In this document: in pieces, positions 27,501-37,082 of the stretch
Numbering within the stretch: position 1 is the first letter of the stretch
Layout: every line of letters begins with the position of its first letter
Source of the DNA: Trichosphaerium sp. ATCC 40318
Lineage: Eukaryota > Discosea > Flabellinia > Trichosidae
Direction: 5' to 3'
NCBI GenBank assembly: GCA_038496445.1
Contig: JALMLS010000354.1
Span: forward strand, 310,001 to 374,000
Length of the DNA: 64,000 nt
Position numbers and translations under genes: made by a program
Notes under the pieces: generated by a model
What the model saw: only the letters and a program-made list of their open reading frames with translations
Database searches by the model: none
What the model was told of the DNA's origin: nothing

Positions 27501-27789
27501 ATCATCTATTGAAGTAGATTCTGTGCTAACACGCTTTTTACGACGTGATAGAGTAACAGAGCGACCACGAGAGCGTCTGTAGGAGCTTTTACTGCTATGT
27601 TTTTTAGACTTAGCATCTGATACTTGTAAGCTACTTCTACTGCTTGACGCGCGTATATCAGGGTTGCTTCGAGACATATTAAGAGAATCAAGCACTGTAA
27701 TAAATCAAAATAATTTACAGCCTATCGCTTGGAGATAAAAAATCATATTGCCATATATCGTCAACGAGGTTCACGAGTACAGTAGCCAT
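24597..27789 (-). CDS. DH-PH Rho guanine-nucleotide exchange factor
   Basis: A Dbl-family activator of Rho/Rac GTPases. The likely start is ATG at 27789 (MATVLVNLVDDIWQYDF). A Ser/Arg-rich basic N-terminal region follows (27420-27690, SRRKKRVS, phosphorylatable), then a helical segment at 26830-27010. The DH domain begins near 26400 (RIANEIFDSEKQYKSDIELI) and contains YLSDLLIAPIQRTLPRYLMLLE, the conserved helix of Dbl domains, joined across an intron whose 5' site sits inside CACGTG (25752). Its last helix is AIKAATEKMSNVANYVNEKK (about 25500). A PH domain follows (about 25070-24770; RIITLSGSSIIEL, then WERHISAAIRWM). The tail is a Ser/Lys-rich run with an SDKSDKSDK repeat, ending at TAA 24597-24599. 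An additional 5' exon near 28070-28150 is possible. Domain calls are firm; exon edges are approximate. Confidence 0.82.
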
Positions 27790-28162
27790 TTCAATAGTCT
27801 ACACAAAGATCATGTTAAAGCCAAAGTTAGGAGCCTTTCTTTTTTTATCGAACAGTTAAAAAGATCAAATAAACCCCACGAAGTGTTTTAAGTTTAAAAA
27901 CTCAGCGTTTTAGACGGAGTAGTTAGTTTTATTTCTGTTTTGGCTTAGTGTACAAGAGATAAGGAGAGTAATAGGGAGGTTCGCTTCAGCGATTGCTGAT
28001 GTAATTAATCGCCGGCTACTAATCGTTACGCGTGTTACTTTTTTTTCATTCGAGTATAATAATAAATAACGTACTTGCTTTAGTGCTATCCACATCATCG
28101 CCAACTAGCCTCCGTCGAGACTTTCGCTTCTTACTTCTCTAATTTTAGTGAGTCGCCCACAG
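27790..28162. other. Short intergenic / possible 5' exon of the RhoGEF
   Basis: On the - strand a stretch at about 28072-28150 reads KKRKSRRRLVGDDVDSTKA and ends at a good donor (GTACGT). An acceptor (TGTGTAG) lies just upstream of the ATG at 27789. This may be a non-coding or short coding first exon of the RhoGEF. Confidence 0.35.
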
Positions 28163-30276
28163 CTAATTTATTTTATTTGTAGGAACCTTTTTTTGTTTTG
28201 CGGATTCCATCACATCATTAGATTTTGAGGTTTTGCCTTGAGAATTTCGGTTTTTGGTTCCTTTTTCTTCGTTAACAACGTCCTTTTTAGCAGCTTTTGA
28301 TTTACGTAAATCCGCCTTTGGTTGATCGGAAGATTCAGGACTTGGTTGGGTTTCTTCTTTTGCTTCGGCAGCTTCGCTTTCCTCTGGCTTAACACCATTA
28401 GCCTCTTTACTTGACTCTTCGTCTTTGGTTTCAGCCTGACAAATTGAGTAAACTAAAAACATAGGGAGCTATCGTACTGCACCACCGGATTCTCCCGACT
28501 CTGCCGAACCCTCATCTGTGTTTGTTTTAGAAGGTATTTTAGTCTCTATGGCCTCATCGTCAGCAGGTTCTTCCTCTTCACTTTCAGACTCGTTGAATCG
28601 TTTTATTTTGGATTTTTTCCAGTTGTAGTCCCAATCCTTGAGGATTGATTAGTGCCGTATAAAAAAAAATTAAGAAACTAACTTTAAATTGTTCTTGTTC
28701 TTCTTCAGAGAGGGGGTACTTGTGCTTCTTTGATTTAGGCTCAAACTGTTCATCCAAGTCATAACTTCCATCAACGTGAGCTCGTTTCTAAACCCTTGTG
28801 AGTAAGGTAGGGAAAAACGAAAGCGTAATAATTTAAAAACGAAGTAGAAGGTATCTTACTGGATCTGGTTTCCAAGGCGCTTCAGCGATTTTATTCTCCA
28901 ATGCAGACCAATCTAAATGCTTAAAACAAGCGTGCTTCTTTAGCTCTTTAAACCCAAACCGTCTAGCAGGATTCTTTTGCAACAACCCAACCAATACAGC
29001 TTTAAAATTTGGGTCAATATTCCGTGGATAAGAAGGATGAGTCTTTTGAACATTTGCCTTCAAATCTTCAAAGTTACTTCCTGAAAATGGCAAACGACCA
29101 CAATAAAGTTCGTATGCTAATACACCAAGACTCCACCAATCTGCACGCTCATCATATCGTTGACGGTTCATGACTTCAGGCGCCATATATGGTCGGGTAC
29201 CCGCAACACCCTTGATACCGTTCGGCGCGAGTTTTACTGATAAATTAAAGTCTGTCAAGTGACAGTTGCCGTCCGAGTCAAATAAGAGATTATCCGGTTT
29301 GATATCCCTATGCATGTATCCATTTTCGTGAAGGTAGTTGAGAGAGAGCGCTGTTTGTACGACGTAAAAGCAAGTTCGAGTTTTTGAAAATTTTTTATCA
29401 TGGCGATAGTGAAACCGCACGTCACCACCTTGCATTAGATCTACAACCATATAGAGGTCATACGGCGATTGTAGCGCAAATCTACAAAATAGAATTAGTA
29501 CAAAATACAGCACATTTAATCTCTTTTTGGTGGTTTTAGAAGAAAACAAAACATGTTATAACGTTTGTAGAGCGATTTGATGATTTGTTTCAAAAAGAGA
29601 AGTTGGCGTTAAACTAATTTAGAATTTTATCACAGTACCTCAAATTTACGATTAAAGGATAATTTATCTTTGTGAGTAGATACGTTTCGTTCAGTACATT
29701 CTTTACCATCTTTTGATTCATTATTTTCCGTTTTTCTAAGCACTTCATAGCGTATAACTTCTTTGTATCTCTTCGTTGTACGGCATGTACCTACAAAAAA
29801 ACGTTAATAAATAGTATATTGGTTTTTGTCAAAAAAAGCGAAAAAATCTGCGCTCAAATCGAGCTGAGGTTGCCAGCACTCAACTACCGACAGTGCGCTA
29901 TGCGAATTATAATGTTTAAAATGCTCCTGCGGGTATTACGGTATGCTGAGCAGCGATTGTTTGGAGACACTAAAAACATCTTTTGTTGGCTTTGCATGCT
30001 TCGTACCTTGCCAAATGCTCCTTTTCCAATAACCCGAAGGCGATCAAAATGGTCTAGGCCAACTACCGACGGATAAGCTTAAGGAGATTTAAAATGCTTT
30101 TTTTAATCAAATTCGCGGCTCGTAGGGTACTTTGGTGCTCACGCACAAACACGAACGGCAAGAAATTAAAAAAAAAGCTCTTCGTAACAAACAAACGCCA
30201 ATTCATTGTGTTATGTCATACTGTTAATAGGGTCTAAATTGAGGGGTTTTTTCTCTCCGCCTACTAGACAACCCAT
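28163..30276 (-). CDS. STK32-like: STK32/YANK-type AGC serine/threonine kinase with long acidic tail
   Basis: The start is ATG at 30276. The first residues MGC form a consensus for N-myristoylation plus palmitoylation, as in animal STK32 N-termini, so membrane anchoring is likely. Splicing gives GLDHFDRLRVIGKGAFGKV (glycine loop), YAMKCLEKRK (ATP lysine), YMHRDIKPDNLL (catalytic loop), HLTDFNLS and MAPEVM. The DFN in place of DFG is the signature of the YANK subfamily. The post-kinase segment (WKPDP, then YDLDEQFEPKSKKHK) matches the YANK AGC tail. Beyond this, 28163-28640 encodes a low-complexity tail rich in Glu, Ser and Lys that animal STK32 proteins lack. The STK32 family is poorly studied, so substrates are unknown. 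The gene is divergent from the next gene at 30733. Confidence 0.9.
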
Positions 30277-30732
30277 TTTGATGTTTCAATTCCCTCTTTG
30301 ACCGATTAATGAGTACGCATGGCTTCGTAGAGCGTTCGTAGCAACATAATAGTTCTTTCGAACAGCATTTGACCCCAAAAATCAAGCTGCAAAAAAAAAA
30401 GAGTAAAAGCAATATATTTACTTCCGTTAGCATTTTCGTATTGGTAACTATAGGGATAACTTCCGAACTGTACCAGTTACAATTTGTTTAACTTTCGCTG
30501 TTAAACGTACTTTTGCACGCAAGTGCAATGTCATGTAGTTGGTACGCAATTGGTAACGTGTATAACACGAGGACACAAATGGAAAGTACTCAAAGTATCT
30601 TTTAGGTCTACCTGGGACTCGTATTGAGCTAAAGGAAGTATTGCACAGTAACGCACTCTGAAATTGAGGTTTATTACTTTTTATGACAAGTTTACTTTTT
30701 TTCCGTCAAACGCCACTCCAGCACAACTGCCA
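30277..30732. promoter_or_regulatory. Shared upstream region of a divergent gene pair
   Basis: 456 bp separate the kinase start (30276, -) from the start of the acidic-repeat gene (30733, +), so both promoters must lie here. No TATA-like element stands out. Confidence 0.45.
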
Positions 30733-32831
30733 ATGGCAGAGAAAACGTACTCACGCCTGTCATTAATTGTATTAACTATAACTACAGCCAGAGTGGTGGA
30801 AAAGGTCCACCTGATGTCTTGGAGGGGATAAACAGGCGATATGTGGCTGAAGGTACAAGCAAATGACGTTTTGCGGCTAATTTACCACAGAATGCGCTAG
30901 AATTGGTAGTATAGTACCGAATATTAACCCAGCAGGCGCTGATGTAAGCACTAAAATGCGCCAGAAATTATTGTACTCAGTACTTGTCTAGGCAGTACGC
31001 AGGCTCACAGAATACTGTACCGGGTACACAGATAACGTGAAGACTAAAGTTAATGGATTACACTCAACAATAAAGAAACTTGAACAAGCACTTGCTCAGC
31101 TGATAAACCGCACTTCTGATATTACCATTACGATGCGTACTGACCACGTACGCTTTTTATTTCATTAACATACCACAAATTAGCCAATTTACGCTTCAAT
31201 ACGCTCAAACGTAACCATAAATCTATAGCTAGCTCGTAAGATTCAAGCAGAAAGAACAATAGTTGGGAACTTGCCTTATTTTAAAGAACGGCTAACGTAC
31301 GGGAACTCTCTATAACATAGTTGAATTTGTAACGGCTTTAGAATGCCTCTTGGTTCTCATGTCTTTATGGAAATAGAACCAACCTACAATGACGTTGAAA
31401 TTAACGTAGATTGCCTAATAACACTCAGAAATTCTTGGTATACAGACAACCTACCTGTACAAGTAACATCAAAGAATGTTGTCGGTGTGTTGACGGTAGC
31501 GCATTGTTTTGGTGATAAAGGTTCGATTTTTTGGGGTTTTTTTTTGAAAAATCTATTTTTTACGCTGCTTGGTGTGGCTCGTTGCTTTGTAGTACATAGT
31601 ATTTATTTCTTACACATACATTAGAAGCGATAAAAGTATGTAATAAGTGGTTAACAGAGCACTGTGTTGCTAACAAGACTGAAATGGCATCCATTGTTAA
31701 AGTGCTTGAAAAAGATATTCAAACAAAAAGTTGGAGTAAAGCACTTGATAAGCAGAGGTAACGTTAAAAAATTTACTCAAAGGTGCATTACATGCTTAAT
31801 ATTATTAGTGAGTTTCTTCATATGGGTCTATGGGATGATGAGCTACAAGACTTGTTTTTCACAAACCTAAACTTGGAAACAATTTGCAATTTAGGAAAAA
31901 ATTACAAAGAACCAGAAGCGTACGCTTCCTGTTTACTCACTTATACATACATCTAAATTAATTTAATAGTATTGCTCTCATTCTCCAATGGGCTGCATTC
32001 GGTGGACATTTCGAATTCGTTAAGTTTGTGTACCCTAAAAGCAATGGAGACAAGAGAATTGCCACTGCTATCAAAAAAATATTACCAAAATATTGTAAAA
32101 AATTCTTGGACTCAACTAGCGAAGAATCCGATTCTATTGCATGGCAGATGGCTACTAAGAGTGTAGAAAGATATATAGGCATAAGAGACCAAACTAGAGC
32201 TATATGGGATCCACTAGAGTACACAGATGATGTAATGGCTGATAATCCAATACCACAACAAGTTCAACCTTTACCTCAGTTAACAGACTCAGATGTACTC
32301 TCTGGTTTTTTCTTTCTTCAATTGCTTACGCACTTCTAGGACGACGAAGATCTTCCTCCATTGATACAAAGTTCAGATGACGATGACGGTATGCCACCAC
32401 TCGTGGAGAGTTCAGATGATGAAGATGACATGCCACCTCTTGTTGAGAGCTCTGATGATGATTTACCTCCTCTTACTTATAGCTCGGATGAAGATGACGA
32501 TGACGAACCTCCACCACTTGTTTTTAGTTCAGATGACGATGACGATGGTCCACCTCCGTTGACCTATAGCTCAGATGAGGATGAAGATCAACCTCCTCCT
32601 CTAGTGTCTTCACCACCTGATAAGCCTCCTGGCGTTGAGTTGGTACCTGTACAACGCTCTAAGCGTTCTGGAAGGAGACGAAAACGAGCAAAGAAGGATC
32701 CACCAAAGGTGAATAGACGTGAACATAGAGATCATAAAGATAAAGATAAAGACCATAGGGATCGAAGAGGTGGCGGTGGTGGTACTGGTGGTACTTCCAG
32801 TTCGTCTCCTGGGTTAATGGACCTAGACTAA
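30733..32831 (+). CDS. Coiled-coil/BTB-like protein with acidic PPL-SSD repeats and basic tail
   Basis: Not recognised as a named family. ATG 30733 reads MAEKT and splices in frame to QSGGKGPPDVLEGINRRYVA. Later exons give a helical segment (STIKKLEQALAQLINRTSD, about 31080). A block at 31343-31740 (PLGSHVFMEIEPTYNDVEIN, then KNVVGVLTVAHCFGDKEAIK) resembles the end of a BTB/BACK fold; this is a guess. The intron between about 31760 and 31810 joins KALDKQ to SEFLHMGLWDDELQ. From 32340 to 32615 there are seven degenerate units of PPL-x-x-SSD followed by 3-6 acidic residues. A Lys/Arg/His-rich tail (32650-32770, RSKRSGRRRKRAKK, a probable nuclear signal) and a Gly/Ser end follow. Acidic PPL-SSD tracts could bind basic partners such as histones (inference). 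The stop is at 32829-32831. Confidence 0.65.
32345..32615 (+). repeat. Tandem acidic codon repeat, seven units
   Basis: Coding repeat of about 36-48 nt units, each giving PPL, two variable residues, SSD, then a run of Asp/Glu. The first three units (PPLIQSSDDDD, PPLVESSDDED, PPLVESSDD) are nearly identical at the protein level. This suggests recent expansion by slippage or unequal crossing-over. Confidence 0.85.
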
Positions 32832-33078
32832 ATGCTGTACATAGTCGCCTTAAAATGCGATAGAAAAAAAAGAAAAAGAAAACAAACTGAATAAAAATGT
32901 CACTGTTAAAGACACTCACGTGACACATTGCATTCTATGCAACAACACATATTATAGTACTTTGGTTATTGATAGAATTGGCTTCACGGACAACAGTGTC
33001 GTTGAAAAAAGAAGCGATGAGTCATCTTTGACCGTTTCTTATTTGAAAAGAATTCTTTGTTTTTGTTCCATTACAACA

Positions 33079-35992
33079 ATGCAACAGTTGCTCAAACTCT
33101 TACCGTATAACGGCGAAGTAGATATGGAAAGCTTAATAAAGGTTGTTAAAGCAAACCAGTTAGTTACAATTCGCAGGGTACCTATATAGCGGCTAATTTA
33201 CCTATGTACAGTTTCAAAGCGGTTGAAATGTATCGGAGGACATATTATTAACGCTGTTAATAGATTTATAATAAACTGCAAGGAAACATGTTTACGGTAC
33301 GCCATTATGCGTATTTATTGTATAACAGGCGTTTAGATGCGAGATAAAGACGGTAATTCGTTATTGCATTACTCAGTGCGCTTTGGTACTATTGAATGCA
33401 CTAAACTATTGCTTTCATTTGGTGCACCCCCTAGAACAGCCAACCACAACATGGTAATATATTCAAGTATTTTTCTGACACAAACAAAAAAAAACAGAAG
33501 AACTTGATTTCAGGAGATCCTAGAAGGAATCTCTGGAGAACCTTTTTTTTAACGGCTTTTTCTGGCTTTCAAAAAAAAATTATTGATTTATTTGTGCCTT
33601 TAGGAAATTCCTCTTGTAATTGCTATCGGCGAGAAAAAGTATGAGCACCAAATTGCTTTGCTTGAGTACAAAACATCCGATCAAATATTATCCAATAATA
33701 AAATAGGAAAGAACCCAATACACTTGGTGCGTGATCTAACTGTCTTGAAGTATTGCTACCCTATAATTGTCATGAACACGTGATTTTTCTAATGCGTCAT
33801 GTGATATAATTGATTGACACCTTTAAATGAATAGGCCTTGGATGAGTATGATGACAATCCAAAGTGTTTTGATATTTTATTCCCTAAATATAACGATTAC
33901 GAATTGACTAATGCAGTACGTTTTTTCCACTGATATTGGCGTAAATTTTATCTAATACCAATAAGCCGACTGTTCATGGAGCGCCTTTGGTATACGCAGT
34001 GAGAGAAGTTCAGGTAATCTCGTTTGTTATCGCAATACAATTGTCTGACATTTTTTCTTCAAAAAAAGTCTGAGAAGCCACTTGCAGCAATACTAGATCG
34101 TAAGGATATTAAAATTTTGTGTGCATCTAAGAAAGGTATTCCAAGGAGTGTATCTAATGACTCTAACGTATGACAGGTATAACGGGTATTCACTGGGCTT
34201 GTAAATTGAACAAAATTGAACATGTTCGTTTGTTTATTAACAAAAAATGTAGCGTGAATGTTACAACACATACAGGTTTGTAACTTTTGATTAATTTACT
34301 TCTATTGCTTACTATTAATACCAAGGTATGACTCCGTTACATTATGCTTGTAAACAAGTCAGCATCGATATCACAAAGTTACTATTTACTCTTCAAGAAA
34401 AACCAATTGTAACTTCGAGGTACAGAGATAACCTTTGTTCTTGAGGATACCACTCTAATTGTTTGAAGGAATATTCACGGTGATACACCTTTACACTGTC
34501 TCTTGAATGCAATAAAGACTATTAAGGGTGATTCGAGCGATACAGTTAACATAGATGATGTATCGAATATCATCAAGATCATGGTTGGTCATAACAAACC
34601 TGAGAGCTTCTTCTTCGAAGAAAATGATAATGGCGTTTCACCTTATTCTATGAACCCAGAACTTCTCTCTAAATTCACTAAACAAACAGAATCAACTCCA
34701 GAAACACTTTTAGGTGATGAATTCAGACTACAGGTTTGCTCAGGTACCGTTTTATTTCACGTGAAGATTTTACTAATCGTTTAACAAATAGATCTTCACA
34801 TTGAGTTTGGTCATGATGTTAAAACACTTCTCACTCCAAAAGCAAAGTATTTAGCACTCATAGGAGAGTAAGTTATTTAAGATATCTTCTTCTGATTGGT
34901 AGGTTTGTACTAATGAATGTTATAGTATTGGTGTGCTTCATAAAGAGGATGCTTATAAATCGTTTCTGTTGCAATGTGCAGATCAGTTTGAAAAAGTGTT
35001 TGTTGTTTCTGGTAACCACGAATACTATAGGTCAGAATATCACGCCTGTAATAAGAAAATTAAAGATATTTGTGATCAGCACGAATCTCTTTTCTATCTT
35101 CTCAAAGGGTACTACCACATTGCCTTGTCTTTTTTTTTTTTACACAGGTTGACATTTTGATGTGCTAATAAGTTTATAGGAGTCATTATCTTGAGAAAGA
35201 GAATGTTCGTGTTATTGGCACCACATTGTGGTCAAAAGTTCCAGAAGAGAATACAAAAGCAGTACAGGTACGTCACCAAAAAAAAAGGAACTTAACGCAA
35301 TATTTTGGGTATTTTTTGACTCATTGTAATTGTAATTTGTTTAGACGTTCTTGAACGATTACAGGAGAATCTCAATCAAAGGTAGGACATACAACCACTT
35401 CAATATCTGTTGGAATTTCTCGTTACTTACTGTAATAGATCCTGATGATCCAGAGGCTAAAGAGAGGATGATATTGTGCAAAGACACCAATGCTTGGTTT
35501 GATAGTGAACTTGAGTTTGTAAAGAACCAAATTAAGGAAGCAAGTACCCTCAAACAACGGGTTGTTATCCTAACTCATCACTCACCTGTTTTGGGTTTTG
35601 GTTGCTCTAACCCAGAGTACTGGGGTCAAAACACAAACTGTGCATTTGCAACAGATTTAAGGCACGTGCTGCCAAGCAGTTGGTTTTGCTAGATACAAAA
35701 TCTGTTGTTGCTAAAGTTGAAGTACTAGGCATATGTTTGAGGAGCCTGTAAAATCTTGGTGTTATGGACATACACACTGGTTTCATGACATGACTTTCAA
35801 TGGTAAGACTAATTTTTTTCAGAAAAAAGGAACCTAAAGAAGAAAAAACGAGCAGACTTTTTATTCTCTTGTTTTGTTTACATTATTATTTTAGGTGTTC
35901 GTGTCATTTCAAATCCACGTGGTTACTACGAAAATAAGGCATATATACCATCAAAGATATTGATTGTGAGTGATGGTAAATCCCAAGAGTAG
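33079..35992 (+). CDS. Ankyrin-repeat / calcineurin-like metallophosphoesterase fusion
   Basis: The N-terminal half (33079-34440) gives degenerate ankyrin units: DKDGNSLLHYSVRFG (33340), GITGIHWACKLNKIEHVRL, GMTPLHYACKQVSIDITKLL and HGDTPLHCLL. From 34730 the frame becomes a metallophosphoesterase with all metal motifs: CSDLHIEFG (D-x-H), IGDIG, SGNHEYY, LTHHSP and YGHTHWF. It then runs through GVRVISNPRGYY, typical of bacterial-type members. Two motifs exist only after splicing: the donor after TGCTCAG (34742) restores SDLH, and the donor GTAAGT after GGAGA (34868) restores GDIG. The enzyme probably hydrolyses phosphomono- or diesters; the substrate is unknown, and the ankyrins probably choose a partner. 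The early ankyrin exon joint near 33260-33336 is unsure. The stop is TAG at 35990-35992. Confidence 0.85.
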
Positions 35993-36398
35993 AAAATAAA
36001 AACGGAAATAAACATAAATAACACTCTATTGTCAACTTGGATTGAGTTCCTATTCCTAGTTTCCTACAGTATGAATACCTCTTAATTGGCATGATCCATG
36101 TAAGGAAGTCGCACTTCAGTGACACTTATAACTTGGTCAAGTCATCAAGACCAGAACCGGGTCAACAATTAACTTGTAACTCTAAGTAAATGTTAATAAA
36201 TAGAACTTGAACCTTAAACAAGAGTTACAACGTTTTGTATCTACAATCAGTAAATAATAATACTGGTCAGGTGTATACCTATTTGCAATCACTCACAATA
36301 TTAATCTCGACTAGTCGCTGAGCACAAAAAGAAAACAAAAAAAAATAGGTTTGAATTGTCTAGACTGTTCTTATTTGTGAGTTCACGTCACCTCAACA
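35993..36398. other. Intergenic, tandem genes
   Basis: About 400 bp of AT-rich sequence with no supported frame. It ends in the likely promoter of the single-exon gene at 36399. Confidence 0.5.
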
Positions 36399-37082
36399 AT
36401 GGCTGAAAAACAAGGTGATCCGGTTTTTGATAAATATTCTTACGAACCAAAGCATTGCCTACTTAAACGAGACAGTGTAAAGTGTATTAAACCAGAAAAT
36501 AGAAAATATACTAACAACTCAGTAAACAGTTCTGTTTACTGCTCTATGCTTCTTCGTTATAAAATAACAGACTACATAATACCAGAAGAACTCATTCAAA
36601 TGATAGTATCATTCATACTTGTACGTACAAGTCCAACACTTAACCTAATATACGTACATTACAACTACGAATTCAGATTCACGTGCCCGAAAACAGTGAC
36701 AACTCTTGACCTTGCCAGAAGGTTTAAACAATGCCGTATACGTGCTACCATGCCCACAGATTCATTCCTTGTTGCAGTAAAACTACGACACGATGGTTAT
36801 AAACTAGAGCTTCTTCAAATGGGCGGGAGGATAAATGGTGGATTAAACAGCAACAATTATTATGCTGATTGGACTGTTGGTCCTCTTTCAGAAGACGAAG
36901 TTGAATGGCTCAATAATAGAACCCTTGAAGAGGCAGGATTAGAAGATGGCGATTATATTAGTGGCGACTATGTATATAAAATGGATGAACTGATGAGAGG
37001 GGTACCTGTTTCCTATGAGAGGAACTCTAGCCATTGCGAAAATGTTGGAGATTTAATGGCACGTGGTTGCTACAGAGAGTGA
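36399..37082 (+). CDS. Single-exon protein with F-box-like motif and ubiquitin-like region
   Basis: I do not recognise a named family. The 227-codon frame is intronless. Residues about 55-72 (IIPEELIQMIVSFIL) resemble a short F-box-like Skp1-binding helix. Residues about 85-195 have features of a ubiquitin-like fold: a beta-hairpin-like FRFTCPKTVTTLDLARRFKQ, SFLVAVKLRHDGYKLELLQ, and RTLEEAGLEDGDYISGDYV, whose TL-EAGL-DGD pattern is typical of the ubiquitin superfamily. If both are real it would be an adaptor in ubiquitin-dependent turnover. This is inference from short motifs. Like the other F-box-like gene in the window (22908-24185) it lacks introns. Confidence 0.6.
   Translation: MAEKQGDPVFDKYSYEPKHCLLKRDSVKCIKPENRKYTNNSVNSSVYCSMLLRYKITDYIIPEELIQMIVSFILVRTSPTLNLIYVHYNYEFRFTCPKTVTTLDLARRFKQCRIRATMPTDSFLVAVKLRHDGYKLELLQMGGRINGGLNSNNYYADWTVGPLSEDEVEWLNNRTLEEAGLEDGDYISGDYVYKMDELMRGVPVSYERNSSHCENVGDLMARGCYRE

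Noticed and set aside
32377-32562. Met/Leu-rich frame inside the acidic repeat
   Set aside because: Frame-shifted reading of the Asp/Glu repeat; the acidic frame joins upstream exons.
34865-34925. Loss of the metal-binding Asp (GEIG) in the metallophosphoesterase
   Set aside because: Choosing the GTAAGT donor after GGAGA restores GAT and the GDIG motif, so there is no loss.
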